Source of the DNA: Cystobacter ferrugineus
Lineage (GTDB): Bacteria > Myxococcota > Myxococcia > Myxococcales > Myxococcaceae
Length of the DNA: 64,000 nucleotides
Reading direction: 5' to 3'
Assembly (NCBI RefSeq): GCF_001887355.1
Contig: NZ_MPIN01000016.1
Location: 842-64,841 of the forward strand
Shown: positions 17,123 to 27,200 of the stretch, in pieces
Layout: every line of letters starts with the position of its first letter
Numbering within the stretch: position 1 is the stretch's first letter
The notes under the pieces: model-generated
Database searches by the model: none
Told to the model about the DNA's origin: nothing
What the model saw: only the letters and a program-made list of their open reading frames with translations
Position numbers and translations under genes: made by a program

Positions 17123-18076
17123 CTACGCTCCCGCCACCGCAGGAGCGGCAGCCTGCGACGCCCTGGTGTCGATGAAACCGAGAACGTACTCCGCCAGCGT
17201 GGCGGGGTCGTTGAAGATCTGCAGATGGCCGCCCTTACCGAGCAGGCGAAGCTCGAGGGATGGATGCAGCTTCGAGAGCTGAACGGACTCCGAGAAGTGG
17301 CTGTACGTGTCGTCCCGGCAGTGAATGGCCAGCGTCGGCACCGAGTCGAGCGCGGTCGAGACAAACTGCTTGGCGAGGAGCCTGTTGTCTTCATACGCCT
17401 TCATGTACCTGGAGAAGACGTATGTCATCCGCGGGTCGGCCAAATGGCGCATCGTCAGCTTTTCCGCCGCGTTCTGCGCCGTCGCGGGAACGCCATTGTA
17501 TTTGTTCAGAAGCCTGCCGAGCTTCTCCGCGTGCAACAGGCCATGCTTCTCGATCTCCAGGTAGATGGGCAGTGCACATCGATCGAACTCGGACTTGACC
17601 AGCGAGTAACCCAGCCCCGCCGGGGCAATCCAAGACATCGTCCGCGGCTTGACCTGGCCGCTGGCGGTGGCATGCACGGCAAGCTGCGCCGCCTGACACC
17701 AGCCGACGAAGTGAAACGCCTCGAAGCCCTGCTGCTTGAGGACCTCGGAGAAATGCCTTGACTGGTCGGCGAGCCCAAGGTCCGTGTCATACACCGGGAT
17801 GGCGGAGTCCGGACACCCCCTTGACTCCCAAATCAAGACATGGAATCGCTGGGAGAGGAGCCGGGCGAGTCGCGCCACCAGCAAGAAGGTGACTCCGTAG
17901 GGCGGCAAGACCACGACCTTCTCCGCGTCCTTCGGACCGAACTCATAGAGGGTACTCTGCCGTCCGTCGCCGCTCTCCACGGTCAGGTAGCGAACCTCCT
18001 CAAGCTCAGGTTCGACCATCACCGTTTCAATACCCGCGAGATAGGACGGCTTCGCTCCTGCTGCTGGCGTACTCAT
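17123..18076 (-). CDS. cysB: Alpha/beta-hydrolase-fold acyl shuttle CysB with Cys nucleophile
   Basis: 317 aa, alpha/beta-hydrolase fold. The nucleophile elbow reads GWCQA (C127) instead of GxSxG, with a likely Asp at D255 and His at H284 (GGHLQIF). A cysteine here is typical of acyltransferases that move thioesters rather than hydrolyse them. In the published reconstitution of cystobactamid biosynthesis CysB was described as shuttling the aminoacyl building block between carrier proteins. The start ATG has GAGG 9 nt upstream; the frame is open further upstream but has no family similarity there. It lies 68 nt after cysA. Confidence 0.85.
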   Translation of the reverse strand: MSTPAAGAKPSYLAGIETVMVEPELEEVRYLTVESGDGRQSTLYEFGPKDAEKVVVLPPYGVTFLLVARLARLLSQRFHVLIWESRGCPDSAIPVYDTDLGLADQSRHFSEVLKQQGFEAFHFVGWCQAAQLAVHATASGQVKPRTMSWIAPAGLGYSLVKSEFDRCALPIYLEIEKHGLLHAEKLGRLLNKYNGVPATAQNAAEKLTMRHLADPRMTYVFSRYMKAYEDNRLLAKQFVSTALDSVPTLAIHCRDDTYSHFSESVQLSKLHPSLELRLLGKGGHLQIFNDPATLAEYVLGFIDTRASQAAAPAVAGA

Positions 18077-18144
18077 TGGTTGTGGCCTCGCTGCAATCCT
18101 CATCTGGAGACGACGGCGGTACAGGAGCCCCCGAGGCAGCGGGA

Positions 18145-18357
18145 TCAGCAGTTGCTGCGCGTCAGGGCTTCCCGTAGCGATTTCGGCCTCATGTCCGTCC
18201 AGACCTCCTGGATGTAGGACTGACACGTTTCCTTGCTTCCCTTGGGCCCAACGGTCTTCCACCCCCCCGGAATTTCGCGGCGCGCGGGCCAGAGCGAGTA
18301 CTGCTCTTCGCCGTTGATCAAGACAACGTACTCGGCTTCGTCCCCGTTCATGCTCAT
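18145..18357 (-). CDS. cysA: MbtH-like protein CysA
   Basis: 70 aa with the full MbtH signature: NGEEQYSLWP, then P.GW, a conserved Cys-x-x-YI, and W.D.RP.SL near the C-terminus. MbtH proteins bind NRPS adenylation domains and aid their folding and activity, so likely partners are CysG, CysH and CysK. The ATG start is preceded by AGGGGA at 7 nt. It is the first gene of the leftward biosynthetic operon. Confidence 0.95.
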   Translation of the reverse strand: MSMNGDEAEYVVLINGEEQYSLWPARREIPGGWKTVGPKGSKETCQSYIQEVWTDMRPKSLREALTRSNC

Positions 18358-18696
18358 CGTCGTTCCCCTGCCGAGCCTCGCGGCCCGGCAACTTGCGGTT
18401 CGGCCAAATACGCTTCCTGCCCTGCGTCCACCGAGCCACCAGGGCGCGTCGCGCCCAGTTGCGGCCGTCTCCGGACGAGGCAGGCGTTTCCGGACAGGCC
18501 GACGCACTCGGCATTCGGCCCGCGCACGCCACGAGTTCAGTTATGCTCGATTCAAGGCACATACTTGTTGTGAAGTCAACTTAAGTTTGACTCATCTGGA
18601 CAATATGTTCCTTGGAGGACATAGGACTGACTAAGCTGGATCCCCACCGCACGCGCTGGTATTAGGGGCCGCTCGTCGTGTCAGCCATGAGGACAT
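18358..18696. promoter_or_regulatory. Divergent promoter region between cysA and cysO
   Basis: A 339-bp spacer between the two head-to-head transcription units. Bases 18358-18540 are GC-rich. Bases 18541-18625 are distinctly AT-rich for this DNA and probably hold both promoters. No -35/-10 pair with good spacing to either strand stood out. The sequence contains the near-palindrome listed separately at 18574-18592. Confidence 0.6.
18574..18592. promoter_or_regulatory. Near-palindrome, candidate operator of the cys cluster
   Basis: AGTCAACTTAAGTTTGACT: arms AGTCAA and TTGACT around a CTTAAG core. It lies in the AT-rich middle of the divergent spacer, about 105 bp before cysO and 217 bp before cysA, well placed for a regulator of both units. 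No regulator gene is present in this part of the cluster. Confidence 0.4.
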
Positions 18697-19308
18697 ATGC
18701 CCGCCAGCTCCACTCCCTCTCTGGAAAGTGGCGATTTTTTCGCCGACGTCACGTTTTCTGATCTATCGATCGAGTCGGCTGACCTCTCCGGCAAGGAATT
18801 CGAGCGCTGCACGTTCCGGCGGTGCAAGTTGCCCGAAAGCCGCTGGGTCCGGAGCCGCCTGGAGGATTGCGTGTTCGAGGGATGCGATCTCCTGCGGATG
18901 GTACCGGAGAAGCTCGCGCTGCGAAGCGTGACCTTCAAAGACACCCGCCTGATGGGCGTGGACTGGAGTGGACTCGGAACCATGCCGGACGTCCAGTTCG
19001 AACAGTGCGACCTGCGCTACAGCTCCTTCTTGAAGTTGAATCTACGCAAGACGCGGTTCGTTGGCTGCTCCGCGCGCGAAGCCAACTTCATTGACGTGGA
19101 CCTCGCCGAGTCGGACTTCACCGGCACCGATATGCCGGGATGCACCATGCAGGGCTGCGTCCTCACCAAGACCAATTTTGCTCGATCGACCAATCTCATC
19201 TTCGACCCGAAGGCGAACCAGGTCAAAGGGACGCGTGTTGGCGTGGAGACCGCCGTCGCCCTCGCCCAAGCGTTGGGAATGGTGGTCGACGGCTATCAGA
19301 CACCCTGA
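18697..19308 (+). CDS. cysO: Pentapeptide-repeat gyrase-protection protein CysO (Qnr/McbG-like)
   Basis: A 203-aa pentapeptide-repeat protein. The repeated A/C-(D/N/x)-(L/F)-x-x pattern runs from about residue 25 to 165, with central F or L every five residues (FERCTF, CDLRYSSF, ANFIDVDL, SDFTGTDM). The C-terminal tail (FDPKANQV...ALGMVV) resembles the dimerisation end of Qnr proteins. Qnr-type right-handed beta-helices mimic DNA and shield gyrase and topoisomerase IV. Cystobactamids inhibit these enzymes, so this is the probable self-resistance gene. AGGA lies just before the ATG. It starts the rightward operon. Confidence 0.9.
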   Translation: MPASSTPSLESGDFFADVTFSDLSIESADLSGKEFERCTFRRCKLPESRWVRSRLEDCVFEGCDLLRMVPEKLALRSVTFKDTRLMGVDWSGLGTMPDVQFEQCDLRYSSFLKLNLRKTRFVGCSAREANFIDVDLAESDFTGTDMPGCTMQGCVLTKTNFARSTNLIFDPKANQVKGTRVGVETAVALAQALGMVVDGYQTP

Positions 19309-19344
19309 GCCGGCCCCCCCCCGGCGGTAACGAGGTCACGTGGT

Positions 19345-20046
19345 ATGAAACGGTTCTTCAAGCTCCAGCTGCGCACCACCAACGTCCCCGCGGCACGGGC
19401 GTTCTACTCGGCTCTGTTCGGTGAGGGCGCCGCCAACGCAGACATCGTGCCGCTGCCCGAGCAGGCGATTGCCCGCGGCGCACCCGCCCATTGGCTGGGT
19501 TACGTCGGCGTCGAGGACGTCGATGAAGCGGTGCGCTCGTTCGTGGGGCGCGGGGCGACCCAGCTCGGCCCGACCCACCCGACGAACGACGGCGGGCGCG
19601 TCGCGATCCTCCGCGATCCTGGAGGGGCGACCTTCGCCGTGGCGACGGCACCGGCAACGACGAGAGCGCTCCAGCCGGAGGTGGTCTGGCAGCAGCTCTA
19701 TGCCGCGAACGTGCAACAGACGGCCGCCTCGTATTGCGACCTGTTCGGATGGCGGCTCTCGGATCGCCGCGACCTTGGTGCGCTGGGGGTTCACCAGGAG
19801 TTCACCTGGCGCTCGGACGAGCCGAGCGCCGGCTCGGTCGTGGACGTGGCGGGGCTCAAGGGGGTCCATTCGCACTGGCTGTTCCATTTCCGCGTCGCCG
19901 CGCTCGCTCCCGCGATGGAGGTCGTCCGCAAGGCCGGAGGCGTCGTCATCGGCCCCATGGAACTTCCGAATGGCGATCGCATCGCCGTGTGCGAGGATCC
20001 GCAACGGGCGGCGTTCGCGCTTCGCGAATCCAGCCACGGACGCTGA
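19345..20046 (+). CDS. cysP: VOC-superfamily protein with two glyoxalase-like domains (CysP position)
   Basis: 233 aa, with two tandem vicinal-oxygen-chelate domains (about 1-110 and 120-230), like the glyoxalase/bleomycin-resistance family. The first opens with FKLQLRTTNVPAARAFYSALFGE, split here as FKLQLRTTNV and AARAFYSALFGE; the second with YAANVQQTAASYCDLFGW. VOC proteins can be metal-dependent enzymes or can sequester drugs, and nothing in the sequence decides between these. The symbol follows gene order in the cystobactamid cluster (O-P-Q-R-S) and is less certain than its neighbours. It lies 36 nt after cysO. Confidence 0.75.
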   Translation: MKRFFKLQLRTTNVPAARAFYSALFGEGAANADIVPLPEQAIARGAPAHWLGYVGVEDVDEAVRSFVGRGATQLGPTHPTNDGGRVAILRDPGGATFAVATAPATTRALQPEVVWQQLYAANVQQTAASYCDLFGWRLSDRRDLGALGVHQEFTWRSDEPSAGSVVDVAGLKGVHSHWLFHFRVAALAPAMEVVRKAGGVVIGPMELPNGDRIAVCEDPQRAAFALRESSHGR

Positions 20047-20118
20047 GCGCTCCGTCGTTGCGAGTTGACGTGTTGCCGAACCCTTAACCCATCTCACGAG
20101 GCGGCGGTCATAAAACAT

Positions 20119-20913
20119 ATGCAAGAGATCGGCCAGACGGCACTTTGGGTGGCGGGAATGCGCGCGCTTGAGACCGAGCGTTCCAACCCACTGTTCCGGG
20201 ATCCCTTTGCCCGTCGACTCGCCGGTGACACGCTCGTCGAGGAGCTGCGGCGCCGCAATGCCGGTGAGGGCGCCATGCCTCCCGCCATCGAGGTTCGCAC
20301 GCGCTGGCTCGATGATCAGATCACGCTGGGGTTGGGCCGCGGCATCCGCCAGATCGTCATCCTCGCCGCGGGAATGGATGCCCGCGCCTACCGTTTGGCC
20401 TGGCCGGGAGACACGCGGCTGTTCGAGCTCGACCACGACGCCGTGCTCCAGGACAAGGAGGCGAAGCTGACCGGCGTCGCGCCGAAATGTGAGCGACATG
20501 CCGTGTCGGTCGATCTGGCCGATGACTGGCCGGCGGCGCTGAAGAAAAGCGGATTCGATCCCGGCGTGCCCACCCTGTGGCTCATCGAGGGATTGCTCGT
20601 CTACCTCACCGAGGAGCAGGTCACGCTGCTCATGGCCCGTGTCAACGCCCTGAGCGTTCCCGAGAGCATCGTCCTCATCGACGTCGTTGGCCGTTCGATT
20701 TTGGACTCCTCGCGCGTCAAGTTGATGCACGACCTCGCCCGCCAGTTCGGCACCGACGAGCCCGAGGTGATTCTAAGGCCGATTGGCTGGGACCCCCACG
20801 TCTACACCACCGCGGCCATCGGGAAGCAGCTCGGGCGCTGGCCCTTCCCCGTGGCGCCACGCGGCACCCCCGGTGTGCCCCAGGGATACCTGGTGCACGG
20901 AGTCAAGCGCTGA
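20119..20913 (+). CDS. cysQ: LCMT-family SAM-dependent methyltransferase CysQ
   Basis: 264 aa of the leucine-carboxyl-methyltransferase-like family common in secondary metabolism: TALWVAGMRALE at the N-terminus, VRTRWLDD, the SAM site ILAAGMDARAYRL and LFELDHD. In cystobactamid synthesis CysQ is the enzyme assigned to O-methylating the beta-hydroxyl that CysJ adds to Asn. I chose the ATG at 20119 because family similarity begins there; GAGG is too far upstream for a clear ribosome site, and a GTG at 20065 is possible. It lies 42 nt before cysR. Confidence 0.83.
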   Translation: MQEIGQTALWVAGMRALETERSNPLFRDPFARRLAGDTLVEELRRRNAGEGAMPPAIEVRTRWLDDQITLGLGRGIRQIVILAAGMDARAYRLAWPGDTRLFELDHDAVLQDKEAKLTGVAPKCERHAVSVDLADDWPAALKKSGFDPGVPTLWLIEGLLVYLTEEQVTLLMARVNALSVPESIVLIDVVGRSILDSSRVKLMHDLARQFGTDEPEVILRPIGWDPHVYTTAAIGKQLGRWPFPVAPRGTPGVPQGYLVHGVKR

Positions 20914-20954
20914 GCGCGCGCGACCAGCGCCCGCAGGCGCTCGCTCCCCTTTCA

Positions 20955-21989
20955 ATGCAGCAATACGGTGCCGTCGGAGAAGCCAGAGTGAATGGGACGA
21001 CAGGGAAGACAGGGTTGGTAGCAGAAAGGTCGGGCGCGATTTCCCCGAGGGACTACAAGTCCAAGGAGTTGGTGTGGGATTCGCTTGCCGCCACACGCAG
21101 CAAGCCCCGGCGCGTACTGCCGGAGGGGGACGTGGTCGGGCACCTGTACCCGCCGGCCAAGGCGGCCCTGCTCACCCACCCGCTCATGAAGAACCTTCCG
21201 CCCGAGACGCTGCGGCTGTTCTTCATCCACTCCGCCTACAAGTTCATGGGGGACATCGCCATCTTCGAGACGGAGACCGTCAACGAGGTGGCGATGAAGA
21301 TCGCCAACGGTCACACGCCCATCACGTTCCCGGACGACATCCGCCACGACGCGCTCACCGTCATCATCGATGAGGCCTATCACGCCTACGTGGCACGCGA
21401 CTTCATGCGGCAGATCGAGCAGCGCACGGGCGTCAAGCCGCTGCCCCTGGGAACGGAGACGGACCTGTCCAGGGCCATGGCTTTCGGCAAGCACCGGCTG
21501 CCCGAGACGCTGCACGGGCTCTGGGAAATCATCGCCGTCTGCATCGGGGAAAACACACTCACCAAGGATCTGCTGAACCTGACGGGTGAGAAGTCCTTCA
21601 ACGAAGTGCTCCATCAGGTGATGGAGGACCATGTTCGCGACGAGGGCCGCCACGCGGTCCTCTTCATGAACGTGCTCAAGCTGGTGTGGAGTGAGATGGA
21701 GGAGAGCGCCCGGCTCGCCATCGGTCAGCTGCTGCCAGAGTTCATCCGCGAGTACCTCAGCCCGAAGATGATGGCGGAGTACGAGCGCGTCGTGCTGGAG
21801 CAGCTCGGTCTAGCGGCCGAGCACATCGAGCGGATCCTCTCCGAGACGTACTCGGAGCCGACGCTGGAGGATTTCCGCGCGCGATATCCCCTCTCCGGGT
21901 ACCTGGTCTACGTGCTGATGCAGTGCGACGTCCTGTCGCACGCGCCGACGCGCGAGGCGTTCCGCCGATTCAAGCTGCTCGCCCACTGA
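20955..21989 (+). CDS. cysR: AurF-like diiron N-oxygenase CysR (PABA to nitrobenzoate)
   Basis: 344 aa. It has the AurF ligand set at a nearly constant offset: E105, E140 and H143 (DEAYH), E199 (GEN), H226, E230 and H233 (DHVRDEGRH). AurF oxidises the aromatic amine of PABA to a nitro group. Cystobactamids carry a terminal p-nitrobenzoyl unit, so this is the likely source. The ATG start at 20955 has no clear ribosome site; an in-frame GTG at 20988, preceded by GGAGAAG, is a reasonable alternative that trims 11 residues. Confidence 0.9.
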   Translation: MQQYGAVGEARVNGTTGKTGLVAERSGAISPRDYKSKELVWDSLAATRSKPRRVLPEGDVVGHLYPPAKAALLTHPLMKNLPPETLRLFFIHSAYKFMGDIAIFETETVNEVAMKIANGHTPITFPDDIRHDALTVIIDEAYHAYVARDFMRQIEQRTGVKPLPLGTETDLSRAMAFGKHRLPETLHGLWEIIAVCIGENTLTKDLLNLTGEKSFNEVLHQVMEDHVRDEGRHAVLFMNVLKLVWSEMEESARLAIGQLLPEFIREYLSPKMMAEYERVVLEQLGLAAEHIERILSETYSEPTLEDFRARYPLSGYLVYVLMQCDVLSHAPTREAFRRFKLLAH

Positions 21990-22097
21990 GCCCGGAGACC
22001 CAGGAACATGAGAGTGCCGGAGAGTAAATTTTTCAGCTAGCCTGCCCGCCATCATGTTGGCAATATACCAATTTGTAGGTAACGGGGAGCGTGTGTC

Positions 22098-24026
22098 ATG
22101 GCCAACCAGCGGGTCGCATTCATTGAGTTGACGGTCTTCTCTGGCGTTTATCCCTTGGCCTCTGGCTACATGCGTGGCGTGGCCGAGCAGAACCCCTTGA
22201 TCAGGGAGTCGTGCAGCTTCGAAATCCACTCGATCTGCATCAACGACGACCGATTCGAAGACAAGCTCAACAAGATCGATGCCGATGTCTACGCGATCTC
22301 TTGCTATGTCTGGAACATGGGCTTCGTGAAGCGGTGGCTCCCCACCCTCACCGCCCGCAAGCCCAACGCGCACATCATCCTTGGCGGTCCGCAGGTGATG
22401 AACCACGGGGCGCAGTACCTGGATCCGGGCAACGAGCGGGTGGTGCTCTGCAACGGTGAGGGTGAGTATACCTTCGCGAACTACCTGGCCGAACTCTGCT
22501 CCCCCCAGCCCGACCTTGGCAAGGTCAAGGGCCTCTCCTTCTACCGGAACGGAGAGCTGATCACGACCGAGCCCCAAGCGCGCATCCAGGATCTGAACAC
22601 GGTCCCATCTCCCTACCTGGAAGGCTACTTCGACAGCGAGAAGTACGTGTGGGCGCCCCTTGAGACGAACCGGGGATGCCCCTACCAGTGCACCTACTGC
22701 TTCTGGGGGGCGGCGACCAACTCGCGCGTGTTCAAGTCCGACATGGACCGGGTCAAGGCGGAGATCACCTGGCTCAGCCAGCACCGGGCGTTCTACATCT
22801 TCATCACCGACGCGAATTTCGGCATGCTGACCCGCGACATTGAGATCGCCCAGCACATCGCCGAGTGCAAGCGGAAGTATGGCTATCCGCTCACCATTTG
22901 GCTGAGCGCGGCGAAGAACTCGCCTGACCGGGTCACGCAGATCACGCGGATCCTGAGCCAGGAGGGTTTGATCTCCACCCAGCCGGTCTCGCTCCAGACG
23001 ATGGACGCGAACACGCTGAAGAGCGTGAAGCGCGGCAACATCAAGGAGAGCGCCTACCTGAGCCTCCAGGAAGAACTGCACCGCAGCAAGCTCTCCTCGT
23101 TCGTGGAGATGATCTGGCCGCTTCCCGGCGAGACGCTGGAGACCTTCAGGGAGGGCATCGGGAAGCTCTGCAGCTACGACGCCGACGCGATCCTCATCCA
23201 CCACCTCCTGCTCATCAACAACGTGCCGATGAACAGCCAGCGCGAGGAGTTCAAGCTGGAGGTGTCGAATGATGAAGACCCGAACAGCGAGGCGCAGGTC
23301 GTCGTCGCGACGAAGGACGTTACCCGCGAGGAATACAAGGAGGGTGTGCGGTTCGGGTATCATCTCACGAGCCTGTACAGCCTGCGCGCACTCCGCTTCG
23401 TCGGGAGGTACCTCGACAAGCAGGGGCGGCTGGCCTTCAAGGACTTGATCTCCTCGTTCTCGGAGTACTGCAAGCGGAACCCTGACCACCCCTACACGCA
23501 GTACATCACCAGCGTGATCGACGGGACCAGCCAGTCGAAGTTCAGCGCCAACGGCGGCATCTTCCACGTCACACTTCACGAGTTCCGCAGAGAGTTCGAC
23601 CAACTGCTCTTCGGGTTCATTCAAACCCTGGGCATGATGAACGATGAGCTGCTGGAGTTCCTGTTCGAGATGGATCTCCTCAACCGTCCGCACGTGTACA
23701 GCAACACGCCCATCAATAATGGCGAAGGGTTGCTGAAACACGTGACGGTCGTCTCGAAGGAGAAGGATGCCATTGTCCTGCGCGTTCCCGAAAAGTACGC
23801 GCAGCTCACGTCTGAGCTACTCGGGCTCGAGGGCGCTCCCAGCACGAGCCTGCGCGTGAAGTACCGCGGGACTCAAATGCCGTTCATGGCGAACAAGCCG
23901 TACGAGGACAACCTCTCCTACTGCGAGGCGAAGCTCCACAAGATGGGAAGCATACTTCCGGTCTGGGAGTCGGCCGTCCCTTCGCGCACACCGGTCCGGC
24001 GGCCGCAAGTGGCCGTCGCGGGCTGA
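22098..24026 (+). CDS. cysS: Cobalamin-dependent radical SAM methyltransferase CysS
   Basis: 642 aa. An N-terminal B12-binding Rossmann domain (about 1-150, ILGGPQV near 94) precedes a radical SAM domain with the [4Fe-4S] motif C194-x3-C198-x2-C201 (CPYQCTYC). A C-terminal domain of about 170 residues follows. The cystobactamid homologue is known to add methyl groups repeatedly to the 3-methoxy group of a PABA unit, giving ethoxy, isopropoxy and larger alkoxy groups. GGGGAG lies 8 nt before the ATG. An AT-rich stretch at 22022-22080 upstream could carry a separate promoter. It is the last gene before a strong terminator. Confidence 0.93.
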   Translation: MANQRVAFIELTVFSGVYPLASGYMRGVAEQNPLIRESCSFEIHSICINDDRFEDKLNKIDADVYAISCYVWNMGFVKRWLPTLTARKPNAHIILGGPQVMNHGAQYLDPGNERVVLCNGEGEYTFANYLAELCSPQPDLGKVKGLSFYRNGELITTEPQARIQDLNTVPSPYLEGYFDSEKYVWAPLETNRGCPYQCTYCFWGAATNSRVFKSDMDRVKAEITWLSQHRAFYIFITDANFGMLTRDIEIAQHIAECKRKYGYPLTIWLSAAKNSPDRVTQITRILSQEGLISTQPVSLQTMDANTLKSVKRGNIKESAYLSLQEELHRSKLSSFVEMIWPLPGETLETFREGIGKLCSYDADAILIHHLLLINNVPMNSQREEFKLEVSNDEDPNSEAQVVVATKDVTREEYKEGVRFGYHLTSLYSLRALRFVGRYLDKQGRLAFKDLISSFSEYCKRNPDHPYTQYITSVIDGTSQSKFSANGGIFHVTLHEFRREFDQLLFGFIQTLGMMNDELLEFLFEMDLLNRPHVYSNTPINNGEGLLKHVTVVSKEKDAIVLRVPEKYAQLTSELLGLEGAPSTSLRVKYRGTQMPFMANKPYEDNLSYCEAKLHKMGSILPVWESAVPSRTPVRRPQVAVAG

Positions 24027-24050
24027 CAGGCCTCCAGGCTTTCGCTCCCC

Positions 24051-24088
24051 CACGCGCGGCTCTTCTCTCTGGAGAAGAGCCGCGCGTG
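24051..24088. terminator. Perfect 17-bp hairpin ending the cysO-S operon
   Basis: Arms 24051-24067 and 24072-24088 are exactly complementary (17 bp, GC-rich lower stem) around a TCTG loop, 25 bp after the cysS stop. No long T run follows, as is usual at high GC. It marks the likely right end of the cluster. Confidence 0.85.
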
Positions 24089-24236
24089 CCGCCAGTGGCT
24101 GTTGTTGCTCCTCGCTGACGTTCCAGTCTGCTGCCAAACGATTGCCGCGATGCGGCAAATCCTTTTTCATCAGAAAACGAGGAAAGTCCGGACGGCTCCA
24201 CTAGGGTGCGCTCCTCCTTACCCCAGAGGAACCCCC

Positions 24237-27200
24237 ATGCATCGAGTGAAGCCGTTGATAGGGCCCGTCCTGTCGGCGCTGTTGCTGTGTGCCCTGCCCG
24301 CCAGGGCGCAGATCGCCGCGGCCCACGTCTACCACAACCACATGCCCAACTTCTGGGCCTACTACGACCTGGGCCAATACGCGTCCACGCCCACCGGCGG
24401 CCCCATCCGGTACATGTATGACGCGCAGGTCATCAACCTGAAGAAGAATCCCCCGTCCAATTACACATACTACCTGCCATCGGGCGCGCCCATGCCGCAC
24501 GATGACCTCGTCACCTATTACTCGCACAACGCGAAGACGGGTGCCTACCTGTACTGGCCTCCAAGCGTCGCCTCGGACATGAAAACCAATGCCCCCACCG
24601 GCCAGGTGCACGTCACCATGTCCGGCGCCGTGGTGAACAATGTCCAGGATCTCGTCACCCTGAAGAACGTCCCCGGCTACGACAATCCGAACTGGGGCGC
24701 CTCCTGGAAGGACCGCTACAGCGCCCTGCTCACCCCCGCGGGCAACCGCACCCTGGATCTCATCCACTTCACCGGCCACCACTCCATGGGGCCCCTGGTC
24801 GGTCCCGACTACTTCCTCAAGGATCTCATCTACCAGAGCGCCACGCTCGCCCAGCCCTACTTCCTCGGCGGCTCCTTCCAGTCCTCCAAGGGCTTCTTCC
24901 CCACCGAGCTCGGCTTCTCCGAGCGCCTCATCCCCACCCTCTCCAAGCTCGGCGTGCAGTGGGCCGTCATCGGCGACAACCACTTCTCCCGCACCCTCAA
25001 GGACTACCCCTACCTCAACGATCCGGGCTCCGACACGCTCGTCTCCCCGCCCAACCGCGCCGATCTCCAGAACACCAGCTCCGTGGGCTCCTGGGTGAGC
25101 GCCCAGATGGCCCACGAGCAGCAGGTCATCAAGAACAAGTACCCCTTCGCCTCCACTCCCCACTGGGTGCGCTACGTGGACCCCGCCACGGGCGCCGAGT
25201 CGCGCGTCGTCGGCATCCCCGTCAACCAGAACGGCTCCTGGCTCGAGGGCTGGGAAGGCGAGGCCACCGTCGACGTCGTCAACCTCAAGAGCTTCGAGGG
25301 CCTCGTCCCCCAGCGGCAGTTCTTCGTCATCGCGCATGATGGCGACAACTCGAGCGGACGCGCCGGCTCCGACTCCACCTGGTACAACGGCCGCTCCGTC
25401 ACCTGCGCCAATGGCGTGCAGTGCGTGGGCATCTCCGAGTACCTCGTCCACCACCCCCCCGCCTCCACCGACGTGGTGCACGTCCAGGACGGCTCGTGGG
25501 TGGACACGCGCGACTCCTCCTCGGATCCCCAGTGGCACCACTGGAAGCTGCCCTTCGGCATCTGGAAGGGTCAGTTCCCCGCCTTCAACGCCGCCACCGG
25601 CCTCAATCTCTCTCCCAAGACGAACCTCAGCGGCGTGCAGGAGGGCATGACGGTCTCCCTCGAGCACGGCTGGCACTACCTCGAGCGCAACTTCGCCCTG
25701 CTCCAGGCCGCCCTCAACTACGCGAAGACCGCCGAGCAGATCTGGCTCGACGCGCACCCCAATCACTGGTCGCCCACCACCGCGATCGACAAGCAGATCA
25801 CCCACACGGGCAACCAGCTCAACCCGTGGATGATGTCCTTTCCCGTCAAGGGCGACGTGAACAACGACTGGGCGGGCGGCGCCAACCCCGCGGAACTCGC
25901 CTGGTACTTCCTGCTGCCCGCCATGGACTCGGGCTTCGGCTACTACGACGAGAACCAGGACGACAACGTCAAGCCCACGCTGTCCTTCAATCAATCCCTC
26001 TACTTCTCCAAGCCCTACGTGCAGCAGCGCATCGCCCAGGACAAGACGGGCCCCTCCGTCTGGTGGGCCCAGCGCTGGCCCTACAACCCCGGCAGCGCCA
26101 ACACCGACAAGTCCGAGGGCTGGACGCTCCACTTCTTCAACAACCACTTCGCCCTCTACACCTACGCCTACGACGCGAGCGGCATCTCCTCCATCAAGGC
26201 CCGCGTCCGGGTGCACACCCACAAGAGCATCGACCCGCTCGACAACACCCACAAGGTCTATGATCCGGCGGCGCGCAAGGCCGCGGGTGTTCCCAACATC
26301 GATCCGGCCCGCGTGGGCGCCTGGGTGGACTACCCGCTCACCCGGCGCGACCTGAAGCCTGTCATGAATGGTGTTTCCTGGCAGCCCGCCTACCTGCCCG
26401 TCATGGCCAAGGTGCCCGCGCAGGAGATCGGCGACCTCTACTACGTCTACCTGGGCAACTACCGCGACCAGCTCCTCGACTACTACATCGAGGCCACCGA
26501 CAGCCGGGGCAACATCACCCGGGGAGAGATCCAGTCCGTCTACGTGGGCTCGGGCCGGTACAACCTGGTGGGCGGCAAGTACATCGAGGACCCCAACGGC
26601 ACGGTACAGGGAACGCATCCCTTCCTCGTGGTGGACACCACCGCGCCCTCGGTCCCCTCGGGACTGACCGCGAAGGCGAAGACGGACCGCTCGGTGACCC
26701 TGAGCTGGAGCGCGGCCTCGGACAACGTGGCGGTGAGCGGCTATGACGTCTTCCGCGATGGCACTCAGGTGGGCTCGAGCACCAGCACGGCCTATACCGA
26801 CAGCGGCCTCTCCCCGAGCACTCAATACAGCTACACCGTGCGCGCCCGGGACGCGGCGGGCAACGCGTCCGCCCAGAGCACCGCCCTGAGCGTCGCCACC
26901 CTGACGCCGGACACCACCCCACCCTCCGTTCCCTCGGGCCTGACGGCGTCGGGCACGACGAGCTCCTCGGTGGCCCTCGCCTGGACGGCCTCCACCGACA
27001 ACTACGGCGTCGCGAACTACGAGGTGCTCCGCAACGGCACCCAGGTCGCGTCCGTCACGGGGACGACCTACTCGGATACCGGCCTCTCGCCGAGCACCAC
27101 CTACAGCTACACCGTGCGCGCCCGGGACGCGGCGGGCAATGTCTCCTCGCCCAGCACGGCCCTGTCCGTCACCACCCAGACGGGCAACAGCGCCACCGTC

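Noticed and set aside
18587-18609. TTGACT as a -35 box for cysO
   Set aside because: No -10-like hexamer lies 16-18 bp downstream; the hexamer is better explained as an arm of the palindrome.
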